Source: Armatimonadota bacterium (GTDB lineage Bacteria; Armatimonadota; Fimbriimonadia; Fimbriimonadales; Fimbriimonadaceae). Taken from it: a DNA stretch of 64,000 nt. Within the stretch, counting starts at the first letter, position 1. Each line of letters opens with the position of its first letter. The position numbers and the translations under genes are program-made. Shown here piece by piece: positions 39,754-48,951 of the stretch. Location: NCBI GenBank assembly GCA_018268375.1, contig JAFDWS010000001.1:772627-836626 (forward strand). Reading direction: 5' to 3'. The notes below the pieces were generated by a model. The model did not search any database. It saw nothing but the letters and a program-made list of their open reading frames with translations, and was not told the origin of the DNA.

Positions 39754-41601
39754 CTACCTCGCGAAGACTTCGCTGGCGGCCTCAATGAACGCGGCGTGAG
39801 ACCACGTCAAAGGGCTCACACTGAGAGGCTCTCCCGTGATGGCGTGGTATTGCTCCGCCAGGACACCGCTGGGCTCGGCGTGTGTGACCGCCCATTCGAG
39901 CAGCGTCTTCGCTGCGGCTTCGTCACCGGTCTTCGCAAGTGCCCGTGCAAACCACATGGTTGAGATGACCCATGGGTTCCCAGGCTGGCTCTCCGTGACC
40001 CTGAAGTAGTAGTCGCCGGAGTAGCGCGCGTATCCTCCCACGTCTGACGTCACCCTCAGGTCGGCAGCAAGAGAGGACAGTGTCGCCTTGAACCTTTCGT
40101 CCGGCACCTCTCCCACGAGGAGAAGACCACCCAGCACTGAACTGTCGGGCGTCGGGTCGCCAATTGTCCGGACGTACCTCTGAAGGGCAGAATCGAAGAA
40201 CCTCTCCTCCATGGCGCTTCGGGTTTGGTCGGCCGCTGCATGGAACTTCGCCCCAGACTCCCCGAGCCGATCACCGATCGAGCGGAGGGCTCGGACGACC
40301 GAGCAAGCGGTCCAAAAGTGCACTCCATGCCTCTCTTCCCACAAGTCCCAACTCGGTAATGGAAGTCCGTCTTTGTCACGATGTTCGACCAAGAACTCGG
40401 CGGCCTTCTCGGCAAAGTTCGTCCAAGCGACGTCACGCGCCCCGTCCGTGCATGCCTCCATAACCGCCGTCACGGCGAGGGCGGTCTCATCCTCTTGAAA
40501 AGGTATCGTCGGCTCGTTCTCAAGGATCCAGGGGTGCCAGCTGGCCCCAAGGCAACCGTCGCTGCGATACTTTTGCAGGAAGCAGGGACGGTGACTCGAG
40601 GATATCCTGCCGCAGAACTCGGCAAACCTGTCGGCGAAGTCGCTCGCCCCAACCTTGTGGAGCATCAATGCGGTGAGGGCTCCGTCCCTTGGCCAGCAGT
40701 AACTGTATGTCGCGCGGTTCGTTGCCAAGATGTCTGCGTCATTGGCGGCGATGATCGCGCCAGTTTCGTCAATCTGTGTCCTCACGATGAGCAGACTCTT
40801 CGACAGGAGGCCCTCAACGCCTGAAGCAGGTGCTCTCAGTTGAGGCGTCGTTAACGATTGTAACCAAGTGGTGCATTCGTGCTCTGCACGGGCGAAGACG
40901 TCGGTCCACCCCGCCTCGAACTCACTGAGCGCCTCATCCAAGTTACCTCCCACTGCGAGGGCGAACTCCACGGGCGCTGCGTCCTTTGCTGTTATCCCAA
41001 AGGTCGAGTCGACAGAACCCTGGGCTATCGGGTTGCCACTCAGTTGCCCGTCTTCAGCATCCTTCCACGTTCCCTCCAGTCCCGAAAAGCCAATGATCCC
41101 CGTCGCATACTGGCCCGTCCCCTTACGCCCACACCGAACTCCAAGTGCCACCGTGTACGGTCCGCGATAGTGAACGATCGCGTCAGCAAAGGGGTGGTAG
41201 AAACAGGTGTTACCGACGTCGCTTTGACCCAAGACTAGGTTTTGCGTGAAGAAGAACTCAACCGTCCGGTTGGCTCCACGTAAGTCGGTGGTCTCGAACC
41301 TTCTGACGAACACAGGTCGAGCTGGATCCACCGCCTCCTTGACATGGATTTCCAAACCCTGCTTCCAAGAGCGCCAAACCGACTCTCCGACCAAGCTGTC
41401 GCCGGCGTAGCGCTGATCGATCTCCCAGTCCTCGCCGTCGCACCAAGAGAACTGCCCGTCGACCCAGACTCCGACGCGCATCATGTGCCCGAGCAGGTGG
41501 TTGGGATAGCCGATGTTGGGCCAGAACAAGTCCCGTGCCCGGTGGCGACGGTCGAACGCAATCAGAAGCCGGCCGTTGCCATAGACCAGGGGGCGGGGCA
41601 T
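39754..41601 (-). CDS. GH15 glycoside hydrolase (glucoamylase-like)
   Basis: This is a 615-residue enzyme with the GH15 layout: an N-terminal super-beta-sandwich (about 1-270; LVYGNGRLLIAFDRRHRARD, FFFTQNLVLGQSDVGNTCFY) and a C-terminal (alpha/alpha)6 barrel (about 290-600). The barrel has YSYCWPRDGALTALMLHKVG, SWHPWILENEPTIPFQEDE and the general-acid glutamates in SWDLWEERHGVHFWT. It hydrolyses alpha-glucosidic bonds of maltodextrins, trehalose or related alpha-glucans. It has no signal peptide and is cytoplasmic. It is the middle gene of an operon with GH127 downstream. Confidence 0.92.
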   Translation of the reverse strand: MPRPLVYGNGRLLIAFDRRHRARDLFWPNIGYPNHLLGHMMRVGVWVDGQFSWCDGEDWEIDQRYAGDSLVGESVWRSWKQGLEIHVKEAVDPARPVFVRRFETTDLRGANRTVEFFFTQNLVLGQSDVGNTCFYHPFADAIVHYRGPYTVALGVRCGRKGTGQYATGIIGFSGLEGTWKDAEDGQLSGNPIAQGSVDSTFGITAKDAAPVEFALAVGGNLDEALSEFEAGWTDVFARAEHECTTWLQSLTTPQLRAPASGVEGLLSKSLLIVRTQIDETGAIIAANDADILATNRATYSYCWPRDGALTALMLHKVGASDFADRFAEFCGRISSSHRPCFLQKYRSDGCLGASWHPWILENEPTIPFQEDETALAVTAVMEACTDGARDVAWTNFAEKAAEFLVEHRDKDGLPLPSWDLWEERHGVHFWTACSVVRALRSIGDRLGESGAKFHAAADQTRSAMEERFFDSALQRYVRTIGDPTPDSSVLGGLLLVGEVPDERFKATLSSLAADLRVTSDVGGYARYSGDYYFRVTESQPGNPWVISTMWFARALAKTGDEAAAKTLLEWAVTHAEPSGVLAEQYHAITGEPLSVSPLTWSHAAFIEAASEVFAR

Positions 41602-41616
41602 GCCGCCGAGTGTATC

Positions 41617-42960
41617 TCAGGCAATGTCCTGAAGGGCGCAGCTCAGGAGCTCCAGCATTTCGTCAACATCCTCGTTCGTGACACTCAAGTTCGGCCGCAG
41701 ACGGATAGACCGCTCCCCGCCGCCCAAGAGAAGCAACCCGTAGCCGTCCCTTGCCCGGCGGATCAGGGCACGCTTTCGTTCTTCGGTGTCGAGGGAGAAG
41801 CCCTGATATAGGCCCATGCCCCGCACGTTCAGGACGATGCCTTGGAAGTCCAATTGGAGTCGCCGTAAGCCGCGTGCTAAGTGCTCTCCAGTTTCCGCCG
41901 CCCGTTCGATGAGGTTCTCCTCCTCAAGGATTTCGACCTCACGCGTTACCCGGACCATGTCTGCGAGCGTCCCTCCCCAAGTCGAGTCCAAGACACCCAC
42001 ATCTTCCAGAGGCTCGTACATGTAGACGACGCCAGTGCCGAACTTCTTGCCACTGGCCACCGCCATTGGGGGATACGGAAGGTCGAAATGGTCGATAGCG
42101 AACACCTTGCCAGTTGGCCCAAGACCTGTTTGCACCTCGTCGAACGCCAGGTAAACGCCGTGCTTGTGGGCAATTTCGCTCAGGCCCCGGAAGAAGCTGG
42201 GAAGCGCGACCCTTTGCCCGCCTGCTCCCTGGATCGGTTCGACGATGATGCCCACGATCTCGTCCGCCATTTGTGAGAGCACAGTCTCGGCCATCTGCAG
42301 GACGTTGTGGGTGAGTTGGAGGTTCTCCGCCTCGCTCCGGTCAGAGTCGAAAGCCGGGAACGGAAGCTTGATGTTGCCGCCGCTCGTCAGACCGTGGAAA
42401 TCCTTTGTCGCGACCGGATCCAGGGTCTGGGTCACGGCCAGCGCGAAGACGGTACGGCCGTGGAACGCCTTGTCGAAGTAGACGAAGCGGCGGTTGGAGA
42501 CCGGCTTCCCTTCCGCCTGGCGCTTTGTGTTGAACTTGCTGACCAGGTACTTCATCATGTTCTCGACCGCTTCGGCACCGGAATTCACCGTGTAAACCTC
42601 GAGGCGGGAGCTTCGGATGGATTCCGGCGCCAGCTTGTGGAGTGTCCGGTAGAAGGCCAGACACTCGGGAGTGAGGAAGTCTGGGTTGGCCGTTTTGTTG
42701 TTGGCCGCCAGGGTCAGGCGCCGAAGGTAGTCAGGCTCGCCGAGCCCCGGGTGGTTGTGCCCCAGAAGCTTGCTGCCATAGTAGCCGCACCAGTCGAACA
42801 GTCTTTGACCGTCCACCGTCTGGAGCCACATGCCCGAGCAAGCGGCAAGGTCTAACACAAAGGGGTGGGGATCGGTCACGACGTAGCGCGCGAGCTCGTC
42901 CAGCATCACCTGGGATACGGGGCCCGGAAAGGCGGTGGGCCGCTCGAGAAGGGGGGTCAT
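41617..42960 (-). CDS. lat: L-lysine 6-aminotransferase (class III PLP enzyme)
   Basis: This is a 447-residue class III aminotransferase of the lysine-epsilon family, converting lysine and 2-oxoglutarate to alpha-aminoadipate semialdehyde and glutamate. MTPLLERPTAF opens it. It has FVLDLAACSGMWLQTVDGQR, LFDWCGYYGSKLLGHNHPGL, VNSGAEAVENMMKYLVSKFN, IVEPIQGAGGQ, AFDEVQTGLGPTGKVFAI and the PLP lysine in AVASGKKFGTG (305/306). The wording matches lysine aminotransferase more than ornithine or GABA enzymes. The start at ATG 42960 is chosen over an upstream extension that would overlap the divergent ada gene. It leads an operon with two glycoside hydrolases, an unexpected pairing. Confidence 0.88.
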   Translation of the reverse strand: MTPLLERPTAFPGPVSQVMLDELARYVVTDPHPFVLDLAACSGMWLQTVDGQRLFDWCGYYGSKLLGHNHPGLGEPDYLRRLTLAANNKTANPDFLTPECLAFYRTLHKLAPESIRSSRLEVYTVNSGAEAVENMMKYLVSKFNTKRQAEGKPVSNRRFVYFDKAFHGRTVFALAVTQTLDPVATKDFHGLTSGGNIKLPFPAFDSDRSEAENLQLTHNVLQMAETVLSQMADEIVGIIVEPIQGAGGQRVALPSFFRGLSEIAHKHGVYLAFDEVQTGLGPTGKVFAIDHFDLPYPPMAVASGKKFGTGVVYMYEPLEDVGVLDSTWGGTLADMVRVTREVEILEEENLIERAAETGEHLARGLRRLQLDFQGIVLNVRGMGLYQGFSLDTEERKRALIRRARDGYGLLLLGGGERSIRLRPNLSVTNEDVDEMLELLSCALQDIA

Positions 42961-43094
42961 GCCAAGATTTTGCGGCTTGGCCGCAGACCGCCACCAGGCA
43001 CGCTTGGGCAGGAGTGCCCAGCGGATACCCACGCAAGAATTGGAGTGTGTTTTTCGGTGGCGTGGCACGCTGGCCGAGTGGTACACCTCACCAT

Positions 43095-44150
43095 ATGCCC
43101 TCGTTGCCGACTTTCCAAGAGATGTACAGTGCGATCGCCACGCGCGACGACAGCTTCGTCGGCATCTTCTTTGTAGCCGTCAAGACCACCCACGTTTTCT
43201 GCCGGCCGGGGTGTCCGGCAAGGGTTCCTCTCGTCCAAAACGTCGAGTTCTTCTCGACCTCTTCTGAGGCCCTCCACGCGGGTTATAGGCCCTGCAAGAG
43301 GTGCCGTCCCATGGACACCGTGCTCAGGCCGCCGGCTTGGGTCGATGATTTGGTGTCCCGTGTCGACCGCAATCCCCAAGCACGCATCAGCGACTGGTCG
43401 CTCAAACAAGAAGGTTTGGATCCCGAACGGGTTCGGAGGGCTTTTCGGCGCAGCTTTGGCATGACGTTCCAAGCCTATTGCCGAGCGAGAAGGATTGGAC
43501 TTGCCCTTCAGAGCGTACGTGAAGGACAGGACGTGTTCACGACCGGATTGGATCACGGCTACGAGTCCGACAGCGGGTTTCGCGATGCTTTCACAAAGAT
43601 CCTCGGCGCTCCCCCTTCCAAGGCAGGGAGCGCGCGGGTGCTGACCTGCCGGTGGCTGGAGACCCCGCTTGGCCCGATGCTGGCAGTGGCCGACGAACGC
43701 GCGCTGTACTTACTAGAGTTCGTCGACCGGCGCATGCTGGAAACCCAAGTCGCCAGGATCCGCGGCAGGTTCAAAGCGACCCTCGTGCCAGGTGCCAATT
43801 CAGTCCTCGACCAGACTGAGCAAGAGCTCAACGAGTACTTTGAGGGCAAGAGGACGACCTTTGAGGTCAGGCTCGAGCTTGAGGGCACGGACTTCCAGGA
43901 GACAGTTTGGAAGGAACTGCTTCGGATTCCTTATGGTCAGACCCGGTCTTACCAGCAAGTGGCGATCGAGATCGGTTCTCCGAACGCCATGAGGGCGGTC
44001 GGGAAGGCCAATGGCGACAATCGGCTCGCAATCATCGTGCCTTGCCACCGGGTTCTTGCGGCAAACGGAACACTGCACGGTTATGGAGGTGGGCTCTGGC
44101 GCAAGCAGCGGTTGCTTGAGTTGGAGTCGGGCCAGGCTCAGTTGCTGTAG
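43095..44150 (+). CDS. ada: Ada: DNA alkylation repair methyltransferase and transcription activator
   Basis: This is a 351-residue bifunctional protein. The N-terminal Ada zinc domain has four cysteines (C36, C40 in FCRPGCPAR; C67, C70 in YRPCKRCRP) and accepts methyl groups from phosphotriesters. An AraC-type helix-turn-helix (about 85-180) has PERVRRAFRRSFGMTFQAYC, RARRIGLALQSV and LDHGYESDSGFRDAF. The C-terminal O6-methylguanine methyltransferase (about 190-351) has the active site Cys317 in IVPCHRVL, followed by LHGYGGGLWRKQRLLELE. It should regulate its own promoter and repair alkylated DNA. The ATG at 43095 lies after TACACC. Confidence 0.93.
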   Translation: MPSLPTFQEMYSAIATRDDSFVGIFFVAVKTTHVFCRPGCPARVPLVQNVEFFSTSSEALHAGYRPCKRCRPMDTVLRPPAWVDDLVSRVDRNPQARISDWSLKQEGLDPERVRRAFRRSFGMTFQAYCRARRIGLALQSVREGQDVFTTGLDHGYESDSGFRDAFTKILGAPPSKAGSARVLTCRWLETPLGPMLAVADERALYLLEFVDRRMLETQVARIRGRFKATLVPGANSVLDQTEQELNEYFEGKRTTFEVRLELEGTDFQETVWKELLRIPYGQTRSYQQVAIEIGSPNAMRAVGKANGDNRLAIIVPCHRVLAANGTLHGYGGGLWRKQRLLELESGQAQLL

Positions 44151-45266
44151 TCAGAGATGGACGGTTTGGCCTGTTTCGAGCGACCTGACCACTGCGTTCA
44201 TGACTCGCACCGTTTCAAGCCCCTCGACGAGATCGGGCGAGTTGTGTCCGCCCGAAAGCAGGGCAGCGGCAAAGGAATCGATGCAATTGCAAAACTCGCC
44301 ATAGTGCATCCCCTTGAGTTCGTGACGGTAGTGGTAGCCGCCGAATGCGTGGTCGAAGTCGTCGTCGTGCTCGACGCCATCTGAGGACACATAGGTGTGG
44401 CGCAGTTCGGGATACCGTGCGAGCGACGTACCCTTGGTGCCCATCAGCAGCCCCTCGATCAGCGCCCGGCCTTTGGAAAGCTCAGTGAAGCCGTAGTGGC
44501 CGAAGGCTCGGCCAATCTTCCCTTCCTTCGAGACGAATTGTGCTGCGATCACATCTGGCTTTGTGCAGCCATAGCGCAGTCCGAGTTGGCTGATCGAACC
44601 CACCGCCTGGACCGAAGACAGGTCGCCCAAGTACCAACGAACCAGGTCGACGGGATGGCTTAGGCCAAGGTAAGCCCAGTGCGTCTCGGTCACCGTCCAA
44701 GGGCTCTTTTCGTAGTACCAGTCCATGCGGTGGTTGTAATGGGCGTCGAAACACTCCACCTCACCGAACAATCCTTCTTCGTACAGATCCCGTTGCTGGA
44801 GGAACGGTTCATAGAAGCGTGTGGACTGGCCGACCTGGAGTCGCTTCCCATGTTCCTTGGCAGCCGCGGTCAACCGTTCGGCGACCGAAACATCATTGAC
44901 CAAGGGCTTGGTGCATAGAACATGCTTGCCAGCTTTGAAGGCAGCTTCGATCTGGCCAGCATGGAGGGCGTCTGGGGTGTAAATCGCGACGATATCGACG
45001 TCATCCCTTTCAAGGAGACGTTCGTAGTCGGCGTTGACCCACAACCCAGGGGTAGCGTTGACCGCATCGGCCCGCTTCGCTTCGTCGAGGTCGCAACCGG
45101 CCACCGCCCGGCACAGGCCACTCGCCCGCAACGCGACGAGCATCGTGTGGCCCTCGTGAAGGCCGACAACGCCGACCCCGAGCCTCTCGGCCTCAGGCAA
45201 AAGCCCCCAGCTTCTGCGCTTGCCCACCACGGGCCGGCCCGTCGGCAGATAGTCGGGGTGGCTCAC
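44151..45266 (-). CDS. Gfo/Idh/MocA-family oxidoreductase
   Basis: This is a 371-residue NAD(P)-dependent dehydrogenase. The Rossmann part (about 25-150) has LGVGVVGLHEGHTMLVALRA, DVDIVAIYTPDALHAGQIEA and AGKHVLCTKPL, where most relatives read EKP. The C-terminal beta-sheet domain has FYEPFLQQRDLYEEGLFGEV, MDWYYEKSPWTVTETHWAYL and HPVDLVRWYLGD. Typical substrates are sugars or inositols. It starts at GTG 45266, overlapping the stop of the upstream nuclease gene by 4 nt. It ends directly at the ada stop. Confidence 0.9.
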   Translation of the reverse strand: MSHPDYLPTGRPVVGKRRSWGLLPEAERLGVGVVGLHEGHTMLVALRASGLCRAVAGCDLDEAKRADAVNATPGLWVNADYERLLERDDVDIVAIYTPDALHAGQIEAAFKAGKHVLCTKPLVNDVSVAERLTAAAKEHGKRLQVGQSTRFYEPFLQQRDLYEEGLFGEVECFDAHYNHRMDWYYEKSPWTVTETHWAYLGLSHPVDLVRWYLGDLSSVQAVGSISQLGLRYGCTKPDVIAAQFVSKEGKIGRAFGHYGFTELSKGRALIEGLLMGTKGTSLARYPELRHTYVSSDGVEHDDDFDHAFGGYHYRHELKGMHYGEFCNCIDSFAAALLSGGHNSPDLVEGLETVRVMNAVVRSLETGQTVHL

Positions 45267-46645
45267 AAGTCGAAGTGGTCGCCTTGAGCGGGTATCTCGA
45301 CTTTCCAGCCTAGTTCACTGACGATCAAAGACTTCAACGCCTCCTGCGCGGGCGGCTCACCGTGGACCAAGAACGTCGTCTTGGGTGCTTGCTTGAAGCC
45401 GCGCAACCAAGTCAGGATCTCAGCATAGTCTGCATGGGCCGAGAGGGAGTCGAGCCTTTCAATCTGTGCCCGGACATTCAGCTCCTGGCCGAGAAGTCGA
45501 ATGTGGTCGGCCCCATCAATAAGCTGCCTACCCGTGGTTCCCGCCGCTTGATAGCCGGTGAACAAAACGATCGTTGACGGGTCTTCGATCCTGTGCACCA
45601 AATGGTGGACAATTCGCCCGCCGTTCACCATGCCACTGCCAGCGATGACGACCATCGGCCCGTGCATGTTGTTGAGTTGTTTGGACATGCCCTTGTCCCG
45701 CACGGTGTGGACGAAGTCCGGCGCGAAGGGAGAACGGCCCTCGCGAAGATCCACCTTCATTTCCGCATCCATCTCGTCGGTCTCCTGGACGTAGAGCAGG
45801 ATGGTGGCATTGGCCATGGGGCTGTCGACGTAAATAGGAATCCGGGGAAGCCTTCCTTCGTCGAAGAGCTCCCGCAGGTACCACAGGACTTCTTGTGTCC
45901 TGCCGATCGCAAACGACGGGATGAGGACGCATGAGCGATCCGCGACGGCCCGCTGCAGCACCTTCAGAATCTGCTCTTTAGGGTCTGACTTGTCGTGGAG
46001 CCGATCACCGTAAGTGCTCTCGAGCACCAGATACTCGGCGAACTCCACCATCGTAGGATCCTTGATCAGCGGCGTGTTGAAGCGGCCGAGGTCGCCGGAC
46101 ATCAGGATCCGTTCGCCGTTCTCAAAGTAGATCTCAGCGAACGCCGAACCCAGAATGTGGCCTGCAGGCATGTACCGGAACTGGGCCCCGCCAGGAAGCT
46201 TCGTCCATTCCCAGTAGTGGACCGGCTTCAGTAACTTCAACACTTCATAGGCGTCAGCCTCGGTGTACAAGGGTTGGGGGTCAGCGTGCTCCGACGTGCC
46301 GTGCTTGCCGTGATATCGAGCGTCTTCTTCTTGGAGCCGGCCGCTGTCAGGCAGGCTAATTTTGCAGAGCCCGATCGTTGCCGAGGTCGCGTATATCGGA
46401 CCCCGGAATCCTGACTTCACCAATCGGGGCAAATAGCCGATGTGGTCGTTGTGCGCATGAGTCAGGACGATGCATTCGATCTCGCTCGGAGGGATCGGGA
46501 AGGGCTGCCAGTTCCTCTGCTTGAGCTCCTTGCCACCCTGGAAGAGACCGCAGTCGACCATGACCTTGTGGCCATTGAGCTCGAGGAGGTGTTTGGAGCC
46601 CGTGACAGTTTGTGCCGCTCCCAGAAAGGTGATGCTCTGCGCCAT
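45263..46645 (-). CDS. Metallo-beta-lactamase/beta-CASP ribonuclease-like protein
   Basis: This is a 460-residue protein with the two zinc ligands in THAHNDHIGYLPRLV (H63, H65, D67, H68). MPAGHILGSAFAEIYF, MSGDLGRF and LVLESTYGDRLHD follow, then the beta-CASP insertion with VLIPSFAIGRTQEVLWYLRE and IYVDSPMANA. The C-terminal part has VVIAGSGMVNGGRIVHHLVH, VLFTGYQAAGTTGRQLIDGA and SLSAHADYAEILTWLRGF. This is the layout of YSH1/CPSF73-type RNA-processing enzymes found in bacteria and archaea. ATG 46645 follows CATACT by 6 nt and shares a short divergent promoter region with the phosphorylase gene. Confidence 0.92.
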   Translation of the reverse strand: MAQSITFLGAAQTVTGSKHLLELNGHKVMVDCGLFQGGKELKQRNWQPFPIPPSEIECIVLTHAHNDHIGYLPRLVKSGFRGPIYATSATIGLCKISLPDSGRLQEEDARYHGKHGTSEHADPQPLYTEADAYEVLKLLKPVHYWEWTKLPGGAQFRYMPAGHILGSAFAEIYFENGERILMSGDLGRFNTPLIKDPTMVEFAEYLVLESTYGDRLHDKSDPKEQILKVLQRAVADRSCVLIPSFAIGRTQEVLWYLRELFDEGRLPRIPIYVDSPMANATILLYVQETDEMDAEMKVDLREGRSPFAPDFVHTVRDKGMSKQLNNMHGPMVVIAGSGMVNGGRIVHHLVHRIEDPSTIVLFTGYQAAGTTGRQLIDGADHIRLLGQELNVRAQIERLDSLSAHADYAEILTWLRGFKQAPKTTFLVHGEPPAQEALKSLIVSELGWKVEIPAQGDHFDL

Positions 46646-46651
46646 CGGCCC

Positions 46652-46671
46652 AGTATGGCTCAGGGTAGCAT
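46652..46671. promoter_or_regulatory. Back-to-back leaderless -10 boxes of a divergent pair
   Basis: On the minus strand CATACT (46657-46652) lies 6 nt before ATG 46645. On the plus strand TAGCAT (46666-46671) lies 6 nt before GTG 46678. The start codons are only 32 nt apart. Confidence 0.5.
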
Positions 46672-46677
46672 GAGCCT

Positions 46678-47406
46678 GTGCAAACGGTGGACGTTGCAAT
46701 CATCGGCGGCACAGGCATAGGGGAGCGGCTCATGGCCATGGACGGGGAGAACGTCACGATCAAGACCGACCTTTCAGAGGTCGTGGCTCGGCGATTCGAG
46801 TTCGGCGGCGCAGTGATGGCTCTGTTCCAAAGGCACTCTCAAGGCCACAAGGTGCCGCCACACAAGGTTGATTACAAATCTCTGACACTCGCCGTCAAGG
46901 CTTCAGGAGCCAAGGGGTGCTTGGCGAGCGCCGCGGTCGGATCCCTTCACTTGGACTGGCCTCCGGGGACGCTCGCCTCATGTACGGACTTCCTGGACTT
47001 CACGGGACGCCGTCTCACGTTCTACGACACAGAGGTCAGGCACACGGACTTCAGCGTGCCCTTCCCTCTCGCGCCAACAATCGTTGCAGCTGCGGCAGCA
47101 ACGGGCATAAAGGTCGAGGATGCCGCAACCTACGTAGGCTGCGACGGTCCCCGCTACGAGACCCCTGCCGAAATCCGCATGATGCAAGAGCTGGGAGGTG
47201 ACGTGGTCGGGATGACCGCTTCAAGCGAGGCCATTCTCATGAGGGAGGCTGGTGTGCCGTATGGCTGCCTCGCCGTCGTGACCAATCTCGGCTGCGGGCT
47301 CGCCGGTGAGAAGTTGGACCATGGGGAGGTTGTCGACGTCATGCGCTCACACGGGCAAGCGGTCGTCGACGTGCTCTTGGCCGCGGCGAAGTTGGTGGCG
47401 GTTTGA
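46678..47406 (+). CDS. S-methyl-5'-thioadenosine phosphorylase / purine nucleoside phosphorylase family
   Basis: This is a 242-residue PNP/MTAP-family enzyme that splits a nucleoside with phosphate. It starts VDVAIIGGTGIGERLM and has FQRHSQGHKVPPHKVDYKSL, the phosphate- and ribose-site segments GAKGCLASAAVGSLH, LDFTGRRLTFYD and YVGCDGPRYETPAEIRMMQE, then VVGMTASSEAILMREAGVPY and VVTNLGCGLAG. The RHxxGH motif and YETPAEI segment match MTAP or the related guanosine/inosine phosphorylases. It is shorter than usual (about 260-290), so the start at GTG 46678 may matter, but motifs are intact. It is followed after 1 nt by the DprA-like gene. Confidence 0.88.
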   Translation: MQTVDVAIIGGTGIGERLMAMDGENVTIKTDLSEVVARRFEFGGAVMALFQRHSQGHKVPPHKVDYKSLTLAVKASGAKGCLASAAVGSLHLDWPPGTLASCTDFLDFTGRRLTFYDTEVRHTDFSVPFPLAPTIVAAAAATGIKVEDAATYVGCDGPRYETPAEIRMMQELGGDVVGMTASSEAILMREAGVPYGCLAVVTNLGCGLAGEKLDHGEVVDVMRSHGQAVVDVLLAAAKLVAV

Positions 47407-47407
47407 A

Positions 47408-48283
47408 ATGCCGACCCCGCGACGGACGCTGACGCTCGCTCTTGCCCTGACCCCGGGGATCGGCGGCAAGACCGTCACTCGCGTCTTGACCCGCAATGAT
47501 CTGCTTGGCAGAACCACGGACGAGTTCTTGCGGATCGGAGTGGAAGGACTCCGCGAGGAGTACCGCATGTCCAACAAGGCTGCGACCTCGTGGACGGACC
47601 AACGCAAACACCGCCTTGAGGAGGCGAAACGCGTAGAAGACCGGCTCGTCCCATTAGGCGTCAACGTGGTGACGGCGGCCGACGCCCACTATCCGCGGCG
47701 CATCGAAATGATGGACTCCGACCCGCCCGGCGTCCTCTTCCTTTACGGCAACACGAAGCTTCTTGACGCAGAAACCTTTTGCGTGCTTTGCTCACGGGAC
47801 GCGAGCCGTGAGGCCCTCGAAAAGGTCGAGCGGCTTGCGGAAGAGGGCGTCTTGGCGGGAAGAACCCTTGTGAGCGGCCATGACACGCCGGAGTATCAGC
47901 GGTCCGCAGTCGTTCCGCTCCGTTGGGGCGCCCCGCGCTTGCTCGTCCTTGACCGAGGACTCTTCAAAGCGCTCGGAGAAGACCTGAAGGAAGAGCCTTT
48001 TCGCGCGGCGAGACTCTGGCGCTACCAATTTGACGACAAGACCGATCTTGCCCTCAGCTCGCAGAACCCTGACCGCGACTTCCACTCAAACTCGAACAAG
48101 GTGCGAGACCGGCTCATCGCGTCGCTCTCCCAGAGCTTGGACTTCGTCTCCGTCCGGCCCGGCGGAAACATGGAGGCACTCGCGAAATCCGCCCTCAAAT
48201 GCGGCCGGCAGGTGCGGGTTTGGGAGCGCTCAGAGTCTGCCGACACCCTGGCGAAGATTGGCGCAAAAGTCATTTACGACTAG
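47408..48283 (+). CDS. Divergent DprA/SLOG-superfamily protein
   Basis: This is a 291-residue protein resembling DNA-processing protein DprA. The N-terminal helix-hairpin (LTPGIGGKTVTRVL) precedes YPRRIEMMDSDPPGVLFLYG, the usual DprA entry. SNSNKVRDRLIASLSQSLDF, VSVRPGGNMEALAKSALKCG and RQVRVW correspond to the nucleotide-binding part. The SGxAxGID segment that normally lies between them is missing; SGHDTPEYQRSA takes its place. It may therefore bind nucleotide or DNA differently. It starts one base after the phosphorylase stop, so the two are cotranscribed; it overlaps the convergent SRAP gene by 4 nt. Confidence 0.7.
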   Translation: MPTPRRTLTLALALTPGIGGKTVTRVLTRNDLLGRTTDEFLRIGVEGLREEYRMSNKAATSWTDQRKHRLEEAKRVEDRLVPLGVNVVTAADAHYPRRIEMMDSDPPGVLFLYGNTKLLDAETFCVLCSRDASREALEKVERLAEEGVLAGRTLVSGHDTPEYQRSAVVPLRWGAPRLLVLDRGLFKALGEDLKEEPFRAARLWRYQFDDKTDLALSSQNPDRDFHSNSNKVRDRLIASLSQSLDFVSVRPGGNMEALAKSALKCGRQVRVWERSESADTLAKIGAKVIYD

Positions 48284-48948
48284 AACAAGGTCGAGGGCCC
48301 AATCGGCAAGATGAGTTGCGGGCCCTCGTTGGCAGGATTACCGACCGCACGATCAACCTCGTGCACGGTCATCTGCTCCGCCGGAAAAGCGTCGAGAAGG
48401 GGGGTCAGCCTCCCAACCGGCACATCGGGATCGAGCCAGATGTCGTATTCGTCAGGAGTGAGCATCACGGGCATTCGATCGTGGATTTCCTCGACGAGGC
48501 GGTTTGGACTTGTCGTGACGATCGTGCAGGACCGCACCCAGCCGTCGGGCCCCTTCCAGTTCTCATAAAGGCCGGCAAACGCGAACGGATGCTGAAAGGC
48601 AGTGAGATAAAATGCTTGCCTGGCTTTCGCGCTCCCGCGCCACTCGTAGAAGCCGTCTGCCGCGATGAGGCACCGCCTGCTCTGAAAGGCCGACCGGAAC
48701 GCCGGCTTCTCGTCAAGCGACTCTGCCCGCGCGTTGATCAATTGCGTGCCCACCCCGGTGTCTTTGGCCCAACTCGGTATCAGTCCCCAGCGGAACTCCT
48801 CGTACAACCTCTCGCCGTCCTTCAGCCTCACCCCGGGGACCATCTGGGTCGGAGCGATGTTGTAGCGCGGAGTCAGGTCGGGGACGGCAAGGACTCCGAA
48901 GGCGTCCGCAAAGACCTTGCCGCTAAAGAACACATAGCGGGCGCACAT
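48280..48948 (-). CDS. SRAP-family protein (YedK/HMCES), abasic-site crosslinker
   Basis: This is a 222-residue protein of the SOS-response-associated peptidase family. After removal of Met, Cys2 forms a covalent link with abasic sites in single-stranded DNA. It begins MCARYVFFSG and has RYNIAPTQMVPGVR, FRWGLIPSWAKD, INARAESLDEKPAFR, ADGFYEWRG (catalytic Glu102) and EEIHDRMPVMLTPD (His156). All conserved residues are present. The gene lies 3 nt after the isomerase-like gene, in one operon. It protects abasic sites during replication. Confidence 0.95.
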   Translation of the reverse strand: MCARYVFFSGKVFADAFGVLAVPDLTPRYNIAPTQMVPGVRLKDGERLYEEFRWGLIPSWAKDTGVGTQLINARAESLDEKPAFRSAFQSRRCLIAADGFYEWRGSAKARQAFYLTAFQHPFAFAGLYENWKGPDGWVRSCTIVTTSPNRLVEEIHDRMPVMLTPDEYDIWLDPDVPVGRLTPLLDAFPAEQMTVHEVDRAVGNPANEGPQLILPIGPSTLF

Positions 48949-48951
48949 AGG

